Origin: Algoriphagus iocasae
GTDB taxonomy: Bacteria; Bacteroidota; Bacteroidia; Cytophagales; Cyclobacteriaceae
Direction of reading: 5' to 3'
Length of the DNA: 64,000 bases
NCBI RefSeq assembly: GCF_014206875.1
Contig: NZ_JACIJO010000001.1
Location: forward strand, 1,140,588-1,204,587
Of the stretch, positions 42,344 to 51,477 are shown piece after piece; position 1 is the stretch's first letter; every line of letters starts with the position of its first letter. The notes under the pieces are model-generated. The model worked only from the letters and a program-made list of their open reading frames with translations. It was not told the DNA's origin and made no database searches. The position numbers and the translations under genes are program-made.

Positions 42344-43336
42344 ATGGAGTTTAGTAATCTACACGAAGTCCTGCGCTCATTATACGATGAGATGCTGCCC
42401 CTGTCCGCCGATATGGCGGCAATAGCCAAAGGGTTGGCAGGTTTGGGGGCTTTATTCTATGTGGCCATCAAGGTATGGCAGGCATTGAGCCAGGCAGAGC
42501 CGATTGATATATACCCTTTGCTCCGTCCTTTTGCTTTGGGCATCTGCATTATGTTTTTTCCGACCATCGTGCTGGGAACCATCAATGCCGTGTTGAGCCC
42601 TGTAGTGCAGGGTACGCATACTATCCTCGAAGACCAAGTGCTTGATATGACCGAATTACAGGAGAAAAAAGACCTGTTGGAACGGGAAGCGATGCTCAGA
42701 AATCCTGAAACCGCTTATCTGGCATCTGATGAGGAGTTTGATAAAAAACTGGACGAATTGGGCTGGTCACCATCCGATTTAATGACGATGTCGGGCATGT
42801 ACATCGAGCGGGGCATGTACAATATGGAACAGGCAGTCAAAAACTGGTTCCGGGAACTGCTGGAAATTCTGTTTCAAGCGGCAGCATTGGTAATCGATAC
42901 CATACGTACTTTTTTTCTGATCGTCCTGTCCATACTCGGTCCCATAGCTTTTGCTATTTCCGTATGGGACGGTTTTCAGTCCACGCTCACGCAGTGGCTT
43001 ACGAGGTACATCAGTGTCTACCTATGGCTGCCCGTTGCAGACCTGTTTAGTGCCATGCTCTCCAAGATTCAATCCCTAATCGTCGAAAAGGATATCGAAA
43101 AGCTTGCCGACCCGACATTCATTCCCGACACCTCCAATACCGTCTATATCATCTTTATGATTATCGGAATCGTGGGATACTTCACTATCCCGACGGTAAC
43201 AGGTTGGATTATCCAGGCAGGTGGCGCAGGAAACTTTACCCGTAACGTAAACCAGACCGCAATGAAAGCAGGGAATGTCGCAAGTGCCGGAGCAGGTTCA
43301 GCAGCTGGAAACATCGGCGGTCAGCTACTCAAATAA
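42344..43336 (+). CDS. traJ: TraJ, VirB6-like inner membrane protein
   Basis: The 330-residue protein has several membrane helices: KGLAGLGALFYVAIKVWQAL, LLRPFALGICIMFFPTIVLG, LVIDTIRTFFLIVLSILGPI and TVYIIFMIIGIVGYFTIPTV. A conserved segment, FQSTLTQWLTRYISVYLWLP, lies between them. It corresponds to TraJ of Bacteroidota conjugative elements (VirB6/TrbL-like), part of the inner membrane channel. The C-terminal end is Gly/Ala-rich. Confidence 0.9.
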   Translation: MEFSNLHEVLRSLYDEMLPLSADMAAIAKGLAGLGALFYVAIKVWQALSQAEPIDIYPLLRPFALGICIMFFPTIVLGTINAVLSPVVQGTHTILEDQVLDMTELQEKKDLLEREAMLRNPETAYLASDEEFDKKLDELGWSPSDLMTMSGMYIERGMYNMEQAVKNWFRELLEILFQAAALVIDTIRTFFLIVLSILGPIAFAISVWDGFQSTLTQWLTRYISVYLWLPVADLFSAMLSKIQSLIVEKDIEKLADPTFIPDTSNTVYIIFMIIGIVGYFTIPTVTGWIIQAGGAGNFTRNVNQTAMKAGNVASAGAGSAAGNIGGQLLK

Positions 43337-43360
43337 TGTAAAACGATTAATCCGTAAAAA

Positions 43361-43984
43361 ATGGAATTTAAGACGCTAAGAAATATCGAAAACAGCTTCC
43401 GCCAGATACGCTTGTACGCAATCGTATTTGCCGTTCTCTGCACTGGAGTGGTGGGATATACCGTGTGGAAATCCTATCACTTCGCAGAGCAGCAACGCCA
43501 GAAAATCTATGTGCTGGACAGTGGAAAGTCATTGATGTTGGCGCTGTCACAGGATGCAAGTATCAACCGTCCGGTTGAGGCTCGGGAGCACGTGAGGCGC
43601 TTTCACGAACTGTTCTTTACGTTGGCACCTGACAGGAATGCCATCGAAAGCAATATGAACCGGGCATTTAACCTTGCCGATAAAAGTGCCTTTAACTATT
43701 ACAAAGACCTTTCAGAAAAGGGGTATTACGGTAGGATCATATCGGGGAATGTCCAACAGCGCATTGAAGTGGATAGCGTGGTGTGCAATTTCGACAACTA
43801 TCCTTATTCGGTACGAACCTATGCCAAACAGTTCATCATCCGATCGAGCAACGTGACCCGGCGAAACCTGATTACTTCCTGTTACCTCGTCAATTCCGTC
43901 CGCTCGGACAACAATCCCCAAGGGTTTAACATCGAAAAGTTTGCCGTCATGGAAAATAGGGATATGGAAGTCATTGAACGCTAA
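43361..43984 (+). CDS. traK: TraK, VirB8-like protein
   Basis: The 207-residue protein starts MEFKTLRNIENSFRQIRLYA, followed by one membrane helix (IVFAVLCTGVVGYTVWKSYH) and a periplasmic domain with LFFTLAPDRNAIESNMNRAF and KSAFNYYKDLSEKGYYGRII. It matches TraK of CTnDOT elements, the VirB8-like scaffold of the transfer machine. It ends 12 bases before a small gene of unknown function. Confidence 0.92.
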   Translation: MEFKTLRNIENSFRQIRLYAIVFAVLCTGVVGYTVWKSYHFAEQQRQKIYVLDSGKSLMLALSQDASINRPVEAREHVRRFHELFFTLAPDRNAIESNMNRAFNLADKSAFNYYKDLSEKGYYGRIISGNVQQRIEVDSVVCNFDNYPYSVRTYAKQFIIRSSNVTRRNLITSCYLVNSVRSDNNPQGFNIEKFAVMENRDMEVIER

Positions 43985-43996
43985 AAAAACAATGTA

Positions 43997-44425
43997 ATGG
44001 AAGCATTATCAGATTTAAACACATTCGCGAAAATCCTTACTGACAAAGGATATAACGGCTATTTCCACACACAGGGTGCATATCCGGGGAAATTAAAAGA
44101 AAGCATAGGGGAATACCTTGAAAGCTGTCAAAAAGGTAATGATCATTTGCCTGAAAGGGAATTGCTATTGACGAGCTACCTGCTCTGGGCTGGCGAAGAC
44201 AAGCCACGGATAGAATGTAATATGTGGGTGAAATACCTGAACAACAAATTCTTCGTCGACAGCATGGAGATTACGAAGAAAGACCGCTTTGGTCAACTAT
44301 TGAAACAATCAAAGCTGACTAACCTATCGGTGTTTACCGTCCCAAAAGCAGCAGAAGCAGTGGCTTTGGTAAACGAAGTACCGAAGCAAAAAGTAGATCT
44401 AAGCCCCAAGCGTTTCAAGCTATAA
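43997..44425 (+). CDS. unknown soluble protein between traK and traL
   Basis: The 142-residue protein has no signal or membrane helix. It starts MEALSDLNTFAKILTDKGYN and has RELLLTSYLLWAGEDKPRIE and CNMWVKYLNNKFFVDSMEIT. I do not recognise the family. Standard CTnDOT-like gene order has traL directly after traK, so this is an extra gene, tightly packed (12 bases after traK, 13 before traL). It may be an accessory factor for transfer or a modulator. Confidence 0.7.
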   Translation: MEALSDLNTFAKILTDKGYNGYFHTQGAYPGKLKESIGEYLESCQKGNDHLPERELLLTSYLLWAGEDKPRIECNMWVKYLNNKFFVDSMEITKKDRFGQLLKQSKLTNLSVFTVPKAAEAVALVNEVPKQKVDLSPKRFKL

Positions 44426-44438
44426 CAACAGAAATAGT

Positions 44439-44726
44439 ATGAAAAAGATCAGAGCAAATCTGGACAGGTATTTTGACAGGCTGGACGAGCACTGGAAAGC
44501 CTTACCCGTTCGAAAACAGCGTAGGTACACCGTATACTTTTTTACAGGTTACCTGATGCTTACCGCCGGAGTAATTACCAGTGTCTGGCTCGATACAGGA
44601 AAGTCTGCCAACGATATGGTCATTGAGCATATCGAAAACCCTGTTCTTAAAAAGAACGAAAGCCCTGCAAGCTTGCAGGATACATTATTCACAAACTCAA
44701 AAGATAAGACTGATGAAAGAAAATGA
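44439..44726 (+). CDS. traL: TraL, DUF3989 small membrane protein
   Basis: The 95-residue protein begins MKKIRANLDRYFDRLDEHWK, continues ALPVRKQRRYTVYFFTGYLM with one membrane helix (TGYLMLTAGVITSVWLDTGK) and has a short charged tail. This is the TraL (DUF3989) pattern. Its end overlaps the start of traM by 14 bases, indicating translational coupling. Confidence 0.85.
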   Translation: MKKIRANLDRYFDRLDEHWKALPVRKQRRYTVYFFTGYLMLTAGVITSVWLDTGKSANDMVIEHIENPVLKKNESPASLQDTLFTNSKDKTDERK

Positions 44727-46044
44727 GAACCAAAGAACGGTTGTCCGGGTGACCGAGGGTGATCCGGGAACAACCAAAGATATGCTGCAAGACAGCACGC
44801 AGAACAAAACCGAAAAGTTCAAAAAGCCTCTCATATTCGTCTTGATGGGTGTCGTATTTCTCGGCTGTTTGTACCTGATATTTAAACCATACTCCGACAA
44901 AAAGGAAGTCGAAAATGTCGGGATCAACGATGCCGTTCCCCAAGCTACAGGTGCAGGACTACCCGCCGATAAAGGCAAGGCCTATGAGCAGGAAATGCTG
45001 GAGCGTAAGGAACAGGAAAAACGCAATGCGATGGCAACACTTTCGGACTATTGGAATACCAATGATCAGGAAGAAGCAATAGAAGAATTTCCCGAAGAAG
45101 GCGAAAATTACGGCTATACAGGTGGTAGAAGCGCCGGACGGTCCGGTAATCCGGCACTCAGCAGCTATCGTTATGCACAGAATACATTAGGGTCTTTCTA
45201 TCAGGAAGATGATACCGAAACAGCTGAACTTCGCAGGCAGCTGGATGAATTGAAAGAACAGCTGGCGGAAAAAGAGGTACCGCCCGCCGTCACTGTGGAT
45301 GACCAATTGGCGCTGATGGAAAAATCCTATCAGATGGCTGCAAAATACCTTCCTTCAGGCACGAATGCGGGACAAGCTGTGTCAGCTGACGGTGTAGCCA
45401 AAGTCGCTGCTCCTACACAAAAGGTACATTTTGTCGCATTCACACCAACAAGGAAAAACACGGTATCCGCACTGTACCGTGAACCAGCGGATAGTACCTT
45501 TTTAGCCGATTGGAGTGAATCCCGAAACAGGGGTTTCTTTACTACGGGTTCCGTCGGGCAGGTGGTACAATCGAAAAACAGTATCAAAGCCTGTGTACAT
45601 GAAACGCAGACCATTACCGGTGAAAGTGGAGTTCGGCTTCGTTTATTGGAGTCTGCCCAAACACCTGATCGTACGATCCCCAAGGGGACTGTTTTAACGG
45701 CAAATGCCAAGTTTCAGGGCGGCCGCTTACAATTGAATGTATCTTCCATCGAACTGGAAGGCAATATCATGCCGGTGGATATTGCCATTTATGATCTGGA
45801 TGGACAGCAAGGTCTGCACGTTCCGTATTCGCCGGAAATGAATGCACTGACCGAAATGGCGGGTAATATGAGCCAGACTCCGGGAACAAGCCTGATGCTT
45901 ACCCAATCCGCCGGACAGCAGATCGCCGCAGACCTCAGTCGTGGTGTGGTGCAGGGCATATCCGGCTATTTCTCCAAGAAAGTAAGGACACCGAAAGTCA
46001 CCCTTAAAGCAGGGCTCCAGCTCTTCCTGGTCTCTAAACAATAA
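44713..46044 (+). CDS. traM: TraM, VirB10-like protein
   Basis: The protein of about 443 residues has one membrane helix after a charged cytoplasmic start (PLIFVLMGVVFLGCLYLIFK). A coiled-coil-like acidic middle follows (LRRQLDELKEQLAEKE), then a C-terminal beta domain with ITGESGVRLRLLESAQTPDR, TIPKGTVLTANAKFQGGRLQ and YDLDGQQGLHVPYSPE. This fits TraM, the VirB10/TrbI-like energy-linked bridge between the membranes. I chose the ATG at 44713; an in-frame start earlier would lie inside traL. Confidence 0.92.
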   Translation: MKENENQRTVVRVTEGDPGTTKDMLQDSTQNKTEKFKKPLIFVLMGVVFLGCLYLIFKPYSDKKEVENVGINDAVPQATGAGLPADKGKAYEQEMLERKEQEKRNAMATLSDYWNTNDQEEAIEEFPEEGENYGYTGGRSAGRSGNPALSSYRYAQNTLGSFYQEDDTETAELRRQLDELKEQLAEKEVPPAVTVDDQLALMEKSYQMAAKYLPSGTNAGQAVSADGVAKVAAPTQKVHFVAFTPTRKNTVSALYREPADSTFLADWSESRNRGFFTTGSVGQVVQSKNSIKACVHETQTITGESGVRLRLLESAQTPDRTIPKGTVLTANAKFQGGRLQLNVSSIELEGNIMPVDIAIYDLDGQQGLHVPYSPEMNALTEMAGNMSQTPGTSLMLTQSAGQQIAADLSRGVVQGISGYFSKKVRTPKVTLKAGLQLFLVSKQ

Positions 46045-46068
46045 TGTTAAACTCAAATAAGTAAAACA

Positions 46069-46965
46069 ATGAACAGTCTTTTTAAAACACTGGGAGCAAT
46101 AACCCTGATCATCGGCTTTGCCATGTCGTCATTTGCACAGGACAATGCGACAAGAAAACCTCTTGCTCTGGGCAAGATAGAACCGTACCAGATGGAAGTC
46201 ACCTACGATAAGACTTCGCATTTGATTTTCCCGACCGCTATACGTTACGTGGATTTGGGAAGTGAGTGCCTGATTGCCGGAAAAGCGGACGATGCGGAAA
46301 ATGTGTTACGTGTAAAGGCCTCGGTAAAGGATTTCGAACAGGAAACCAATTTTTCGGTCATTACCAATGACGGACGTTTCTACAGTTTCAATGTCCATTA
46401 CAGTACCAATCCACTGGCTTTGAGCTACGACCTCCTTACCATGCAGAAAGCCGTGGAGAAAGCGAATGGAAACGACGTTCTGTTTGAAGAGCTGGGAAGC
46501 AGCTCGCCATCGCTTGTAGGTCTGCTAATGGAAACCATTTACAAAAAGGATAAGCGCATCATAAAGCACATCGGTGCTAAAAGCTTCGGCATTCAGTTCA
46601 TCCTGAAGGGAATTTATATCCATAACGGTAAATACTATTACCATACGGAGATCCAGAACAAAAGCAATATGCCGTTCGAGATTGATTTCATCAATTTCAA
46701 GGTAGTGGACAAACAAGTCGCTAAACGTACCGTCGTGCAGGAGCGACCACTGATACCACTCCGTACCTATAAGCCATTGGGAGGAATTTCAGGAAATATG
46801 ACGGAGCAGAATGTATTCCTCTTGGATCAGTTTACCATCGGCGATGACAAGATTCTCCAAATTGAGATTTTTGAGAAGAACGGAGGTAGGCATCAAACAC
46901 TTCAGGTGGAAAATTCGGATTTGATCAAGGCTCGTCTGATTGACGACATGCACCTGAAAATTTAA
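46069..46965 (+). CDS. traN: TraN, VirB9-like protein
   Basis: The 298-residue protein has a signal peptide (TLGAITLIIGFAMSSFAQD) and the DUF4138 pattern: VTYDKTSHLIFPTAIRYVDL, SECLIAGKADDAENVLRVKA, and SNMPFEIDFINFKVVDKQVA with PLIPLRTYKPLGG. It is TraN of Bacteroidota elements, a periplasmic/outer membrane component comparable to VirB9. Confidence 0.93.
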   Translation: MNSLFKTLGAITLIIGFAMSSFAQDNATRKPLALGKIEPYQMEVTYDKTSHLIFPTAIRYVDLGSECLIAGKADDAENVLRVKASVKDFEQETNFSVITNDGRFYSFNVHYSTNPLALSYDLLTMQKAVEKANGNDVLFEELGSSSPSLVGLLMETIYKKDKRIIKHIGAKSFGIQFILKGIYIHNGKYYYHTEIQNKSNMPFEIDFINFKVVDKQVAKRTVVQERPLIPLRTYKPLGGISGNMTEQNVFLLDQFTIGDDKILQIEIFEKNGGRHQTLQVENSDLIKARLIDDMHLKI

Positions 46966-46985
46966 TAACCCTTTGACAGCGAAAT

Positions 46986-47546
46986 ATGAAAAAGTATATC
47001 TACGCCGTGATGTTCATGCTCTTGGGCATCACAATGGCACAGGGACAACGGATGTTGCCCAAGCAGAAAGGATTGGAAGTAAGAACCGGTGTATTATCCA
47101 ATGACAAAATCGGCAACGATTATTACCTCCAAATCGGCATGACCGTAAATGGCAAAAACGGGAACTACCAGCTTTGGGCTTTGGAATATGCTCACCAGTA
47201 TTACGACTATAAAGACCTTCGCATACCGCATGAAACCTATACGGCAGAAGGTGGTTACAGCTTCTTTTTGTTGGGCGATACCCGGAAGAATTTCACATTC
47301 AATCTTGGGGTTACAGGTGTTGTCGGCTATGAAAACATCAATCGAGGTGAGCAAATGCTATACGACGGTGCGAGGATATTAAGTGAAGACAACTTCGTTT
47401 ACGGCGCAGGCGGACGGCTCAGTTTAGAAACCTACCTGTCTGACCAGGTTGTATTCCTCTTACAGGGACGTACAAAAGTTCTTTGGGGAACAGATCTGGA
47501 GCAGTTCCGTCCATCGGCAGGTGTAGGATTACGATTTAACTTTTAA
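46986..47546 (+). CDS. traO: TraO, outer membrane conjugation protein
   Basis: The 186-residue protein has a signal peptide (YIYAVMFMLLGITMAQGQ) and a beta-barrel-like pattern ending in FRPSAGVGLRFNF. It contains MLPKQKGLEVRTGVLSNDKI and TAEGGYSFFLLGDTRKNFTF. This is TraO, probably an outer membrane protein of the transfer machine. Confidence 0.9.
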   Translation: MKKYIYAVMFMLLGITMAQGQRMLPKQKGLEVRTGVLSNDKIGNDYYLQIGMTVNGKNGNYQLWALEYAHQYYDYKDLRIPHETYTAEGGYSFFLLGDTRKNFTFNLGVTGVVGYENINRGEQMLYDGARILSEDNFVYGAGGRLSLETYLSDQVVFLLQGRTKVLWGTDLEQFRPSAGVGLRFNF

Positions 47547-47557
47547 AATGACTTACG

Positions 47558-48004
47558 ATGAAACGATTATTCAGAAAATACAGCCCGCATTTTCAAGCAG
47601 GATTTATGCTTGCAGCAATGCTTATTTGTTCGGTGGTTTTGTTTTCTTGCGAAAAGGACGAACTCGAAATCCAGAACGACTTTCCCTTCGAAGTCGATGT
47701 AATGCCCGTACCCAACGAGTTGGCCAATGGCAGTACCGTGGAGATCAGGGTAACAATACAGCGAAACGGCAACTATGCAGATACCCGGTACTTTCTCCGC
47801 TACTTCCAGTTTGCCGGACAGGGAACCTTGCGCTACTATGATGAACCGCCATACCTGCCCAATGATTTATACCCTGTGCCAGCAGAGCAGTTCCGGTTAT
47901 ATTACACCTCGGCATCCACCGTATCACAATCCTTTGAGGTATGGATTTCGGATAATTTCGGTAACGAGAAACAGTTGAGTTTCCGGTTTAACAGTAGTGA
48001 CTAA
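47558..48004 (+). CDS. traQ: TraQ-type lipoprotein (DUF3872)
   Basis: The 148-residue protein has a lipoprotein-like start (GFMLAAMLICSVVLFSCEKD, with the lipobox cysteine). Two Ig-like beta parts follow: LEIQNDFPFEVDVMPVPNEL and VTIQRNGNYADTRYFLRYFQ, then SQSFEVWISDNFGNEKQLSF. This is DUF3872, encoded at the TraQ position of CTnDOT elements. TraP (a primase in CTnDOT) is missing between TraO and this gene. A good terminator follows. Confidence 0.82.
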   Translation: MKRLFRKYSPHFQAGFMLAAMLICSVVLFSCEKDELEIQNDFPFEVDVMPVPNELANGSTVEIRVTIQRNGNYADTRYFLRYFQFAGQGTLRYYDEPPYLPNDLYPVPAEQFRLYYTSASTVSQSFEVWISDNFGNEKQLSFRFNSSD

Positions 48005-48023
48005 AGGCATACCGAAATCAATC

Positions 48024-48063
48024 AAAAAAGCGACTTGTATCCTTATTTACAGGTCGCTTTTTT
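48024..48063 (+). terminator. terminator of the tra operon
   Basis: The arms aaaaaagcgacttgta and ttacaggtcgctttttt pair with one G-U and end in a T-run. It lies 20 bases after the traQ-type stop codon and works in both directions by sequence. Confidence 0.9.
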
Positions 48064-48126
48064 CATTTTTTGCTCCCCATATGGGAGGTTTTTCCTTAAA
48101 TTTACTTGGATTATCAGCTCAATACA

Positions 48127-48408
48127 ATGGATGCAGTAACTTCACAATTAATGCTTGGTATTATTCCCATTGTGGTGGGGATTGGGCTTATCTACTGGAT
48201 AAGCCGCAGGAAATTTTACCGGCGCAATATGGCTGGTGTGGAAGGCTTTTCGAGCTTTGAATCTTCAGTATTCACCCGTTTATTGGAACGTATCGGCAAA
48301 TGGCTCGCATATGCGCTGATTATCATCGGCATTCTTTTTCTATGGTCCTATTCAAGAATGAAAAGCGATAAGGAACAGCAAACTACCGAAATTCATAGCC
48401 CGAAATAG
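48127..48408 (+). CDS. small membrane protein after the tra operon
   Basis: The 93-residue protein has two membrane helices (LMLGIIPIVVGIGLIYWISR and KWLAYALIIIGILFLWSYSR) joined by a basic loop with FYRRNMAGVEGFSSFESSVF. I start it at ATG 48127. A similar small protein is often found after the tra genes in this element group. The function is unknown, perhaps an accessory or exclusion protein. Confidence 0.7.
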   Translation: MDAVTSQLMLGIIPIVVGIGLIYWISRRKFYRRNMAGVEGFSSFESSVFTRLLERIGKWLAYALIIIGILFLWSYSRMKSDKEQQTTEIHSPK

Positions 48409-48760
48409 TCGGTTCAATAATACGATAAGATTTTTTAGTCGATAAAGTGGTTAAAAACATGCTTGCAAACAGTACTCCAACAACGCCATGATAGAGGAAG
48501 CAATATCTATTCAGTTCTAACCAAGCGGCGTTCTTTTGCTTCTTTTCTTTGGCCGCTTATGTGGAAAGAAAAGAAGCCGAAACCAATCCCCAATATCGGG
48601 ATAACGAATATCCCGCAAATTTTCCCGCAACCTGTTTGATAAAATGCAGTGCCATGAAGCGGTGAAGGGGCATTTTGACAAAGGGGTTGCACCAATTAAA
48701 TGCGAAAAGGCGGTTCCGACCAACGGAAGGATGCGTCTTTTCGCCGCCCGATTTTTCGGG
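48409..48760. other. intergenic region between tra and PRTRC genes
   Basis: This is a 350-base gap at the meeting point of the plus-strand tra block and the minus-strand PRTRC block. It contains the perfect hairpin at 48538-48577 and no likely gene; frames across it have no family features. Confidence 0.5.
48538..48577. terminator. hairpin with perfect 13-base arms
   Basis: The arms gcttcttttcttt (48538-48550) and aaagaaaagaagc (48565-48577) are perfectly complementary, with a 14-base loop, ggccgcttatgtgg. The sequence is typical of repeated hairpins in Bacteroidota mobile elements. It may separate the converging operons. Confidence 0.6.
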
Positions 48761-49567
48761 TCAGGCGACTTTTATCGGGTGGGTATTAAAATCCTTCAGG
48801 TTATGGAAAAATCCCCTGTATGGGGTCATTCCGTTGCGGAATAAGCCCCACAATAACGAGCAACCCATTTGGGTCAATGAGGAATTGATAAACAAATCCT
48901 GCTTTTCCAAGGCTTCAGTCAAACTGCAACTTGGCGTATTATCCTCTTGTTCGGATTGCTTCAGCAATTCGCCAAATTCATCGGTAATCATTGGCAGGTT
49001 TGCCACGGTTTTGTACTTTTCGGATTGAGGTTGGTTTATCTCCCCGATAGTAGATAGCAGGACTTGCCCTGTGTGCTGGCTATTCCCAAAGTCCAACCAA
49101 TATTTCGGTTCATCCCTGTGGTTTCTGCGGTTACTGATTTCTTTCAAAATTTCTGCAATGCCAAACCTTGCCTGTACATTATCCACACAGGTAATCGTAA
49201 TGGTCGCTTGCGCATAATCGGGCAATCTGCCCAACTTGCCTTTCTCAAATTTTGCTGTCTCGGCTTTCCAATTTGTTCCTGTAAAGCGGTTACAACGATT
49301 GATTAAAGCAACGGATTTATACAGCTCTGTTTCACTCTCGGCAAAACGCTGTCTGCCTAAATTGGCACTGGTGATAATATCATCGTCCCATAAACGCACC
49401 TGCAATCCTGCATGTCCCAACGCTATCAAGCTGTGGTTCATTTCCATTAAGGCGGTCAGGACTTTTGAGCCTGTGCCACCTGCACCGATAAGGTTTACCG
49501 AAATTGGATTGGTCGGACTTATCAGTTCATTGTCCACAAAATGGACGGCTGTTTTTGTCGTGTTCAT
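48761..49567 (-). CDS. PRTRC-system ThiF/E1-like protein
   Basis: The 268-residue protein has the E1/ThiF nucleotide site PISVNLIGAGGTGSKVLTAL and VRLWDDDIITSANLGRQRFA, followed later by TITITCVDNVQARFGIAEIL. These are the adenylating-enzyme landmarks (GxGGxGS, DxDxxxxxNLxRQ, CVD). PRTRC systems are sets of plasmid or ICE genes of unknown function that pair this E1-like protein with proteins B, C, E and F. The start overlaps the stop of PRTRC B by four bases. Confidence 0.88.
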   Translation of the reverse strand: MNTTKTAVHFVDNELISPTNPISVNLIGAGGTGSKVLTALMEMNHSLIALGHAGLQVRLWDDDIITSANLGRQRFAESETELYKSVALINRCNRFTGTNWKAETAKFEKGKLGRLPDYAQATITITCVDNVQARFGIAEILKEISNRRNHRDEPKYWLDFGNSQHTGQVLLSTIGEINQPQSEKYKTVANLPMITDEFGELLKQSEQEDNTPSCSLTEALEKQDLFINSSLTQMGCSLLWGLFRNGMTPYRGFFHNLKDFNTHPIKVA

Positions 49568-50289
49568 TGCAATAGGTTTTTAAGGGTTTTGCCATTCTTT
49601 TTCAATACTTCTTTCGCAAAGGGGTTGTCCGTACCGATTAGGTCTTTCCATATCTTAACACAATTTCCTTTTATGGGGCTATGTCTGCCTAACAAGTGGC
49701 TGAAATAGCTGTTAAAAAAGTAGTCCTCCCATGCGGTGGTAAATTCCTCCACCGAAGCCGATTTTTTGATGTCAATACCCACCGTTCCCATACATACATT
49801 GCCATTTTCATACACATTGAAGAGGGGGGCGTAATGCAATGGCGTGTTAGCATTCGGTCTTCTATCCGATGCCAAAGCAAATACAAAAAGGTTATTTTTA
49901 CCTGCATACCATAGCATTGGCGGCACTTGTGCCTTGCCGTTGGGTATGCCCAAACTATCCACAAAATACAGTTGCCGTTGCTGTGCTTTGGTGTACCAAA
50001 GTACCGTGCCTTTCTCGCTTGGATTGATATGCATAATATTGGTCGGCAATATTCCCTTTGGCTTTAAAAAGGCTCTGTTTCTTTCTTCATCAGTCTGCAA
50101 AGCCTTCGCCAACACATTCGCTTCTCTTACGGTCAGGGGGTGGGCATTGATTGGATTGCCGTTGCTGTCCATATCAAAATGCTCCACATACCTATCGGTA
50201 TTTGCTCCATTGGTTTCATAAAAGACCAAAGCGGATTTTGGGTGGTATAAGGTTCCAAAATTCTCGGTTATGTCGTTTGCACTGTTCAT
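49564..50289 (-). CDS. PRTRC-system protein B
   Basis: The 241-residue protein begins with NFGTLYHPKSALVFYETNGA and continues YVEHFDMDSNGNPINAHPLT and NIMHINPSEKGTVLWYTKAQ, ending HSPIKGNCVKIWKDLIGTDN. This agrees with the PRTRC protein B pattern. The biochemical role is not known. It overlaps both neighbours by four bases, in a tight operon with the ThiF-like gene. Confidence 0.85.
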   Translation of the reverse strand: MNSANDITENFGTLYHPKSALVFYETNGANTDRYVEHFDMDSNGNPINAHPLTVREANVLAKALQTDEERNRAFLKPKGILPTNIMHINPSEKGTVLWYTKAQQRQLYFVDSLGIPNGKAQVPPMLWYAGKNNLFVFALASDRRPNANTPLHYAPLFNVYENGNVCMGTVGIDIKKSASVEEFTTAWEDYFFNSYFSHLLGRHSPIKGNCVKIWKDLIGTDNPFAKEVLKKNGKTLKNLLQ

Positions 50290-51461
50290 GTTCTTGTCGT
50301 TTTATAATCATACAATAGGGTACATAGGTCGTCCAGTAACGCAAACAAACGGTTCTCAAACCCAAGGTTACTTTCTGCGATGTTACTTCCGTCAAAGGAT
50401 TTGCGAATGGTCGGCTCCTGAACACCTCCGTATTCGTTAAATTCATTGTTGATGCTATCCGAAAGGCTCTCATACAGCCATCCATTTGTATCGGCAATAA
50501 AGGAGATATACTTTTCCATTCCGATGGTTTCATTGCTGTAATCACCATCATCGGGGGCATCATCGGGAATGGGTGCGTTTCGGAAAATACTGGCTGTCGG
50601 GTATTCTGAATACAGGGCAAAGGCATTGCAAGCTATCCGAAAACATTCTTGGTCAAAGGTATTGTGGCTTTCAAACTGGCTTAAACGCTGTTCAAATACG
50701 GTTAGGTTGATTCGGTTGAACAGTTTCTGTTCTATACGGTCGCCTACGTGTTCGGCAATCCCAAATTCACGCATATATATTTCCGTGTCTTCCGTTTCAT
50801 CGTTCTGCTCCACCCATTCTTTGTGCATTTCGTACATCCAGTACAAATAGCTGTCTTCCTGCCTGTAATACGGAATGTCGGCTATATGATAGAGGTAACT
50901 GCAAACCGAAATAAGCAATTGGGCGTTCTTTTTCCGCTTCGGGTCTTTGAGCATCTGAAAGAGCGGAACAACGGGAATATAATAAAGGGTCGTGCCTGTG
51001 TTGTACCGTTCCTCGCTTACAAAAAAGGTTTTCCTGCTATCCTGTATCAAATGGAAACTATCCCAATTTACGTGGCTACGTTTTAATTGGGTTTCTACAT
51101 CCCACATTGCCAAAGCGATATTGTAGGGAAAGCCAAAATCCTTGGTCGGCATGGGCTCAATGCGGTAATGTTCGGCAAGTTCGGAAAGGGACTGATAAAA
51201 ATCCCTTTCCGTTTTCGCTGTTTTCCTGCAAGCCTGTACAGATTGTTCCGTTTTCAGTTTCGGCAGAAACCTGCACCTTAGAAAACCATTGGCAACATGG
51301 CTATCGGTACGGATTTCTGTTTGTCTTTCCGCACTTCGTTTGCGTCTTTGGTTCTTTGCATCCAACCTGCGAACTCGCCCAACTGTCGGTGCAATTGCCG
51401 TTGCCGTTTCTGCTCGGGTATGCTGATAATCCCCGATATGATAGGTTTGTACATAGTTCAT
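50286..51461 (-). CDS. PRTRC-operon protein at the F position
   Basis: The 391-residue protein is charged and helical, with a basic N-terminus (RVRRLDAKNQRRKRSAERQT) and later KTFFVSEERYNTGTTLYYIP and YSEYPTASIFRNAPIPDDAP. I cannot assign a domain. Gene order in PRTRC loci is E, C, F, then B and ThiF, and this gene fills the F slot, so it is the likely PRTRC F protein. It is tightly coupled to protein B. Confidence 0.55.
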   Translation of the reverse strand: MNYVQTYHIGDYQHTRAETATAIAPTVGRVRRLDAKNQRRKRSAERQTEIRTDSHVANGFLRCRFLPKLKTEQSVQACRKTAKTERDFYQSLSELAEHYRIEPMPTKDFGFPYNIALAMWDVETQLKRSHVNWDSFHLIQDSRKTFFVSEERYNTGTTLYYIPVVPLFQMLKDPKRKKNAQLLISVCSYLYHIADIPYYRQEDSYLYWMYEMHKEWVEQNDETEDTEIYMREFGIAEHVGDRIEQKLFNRINLTVFEQRLSQFESHNTFDQECFRIACNAFALYSEYPTASIFRNAPIPDDAPDDGDYSNETIGMEKYISFIADTNGWLYESLSDSINNEFNEYGGVQEPTIRKSFDGSNIAESNLGFENRLFALLDDLCTLLYDYKTTRT

Positions 51462-51477
51462 CGTTTTAGATTTAAGA

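Noticed and set aside
48507..48723. Minus-strand frames of 62 and 68 codons after the tra operon
   Set aside because: They run through a perfect hairpin and have low-complexity basic text without similarity to a known family.
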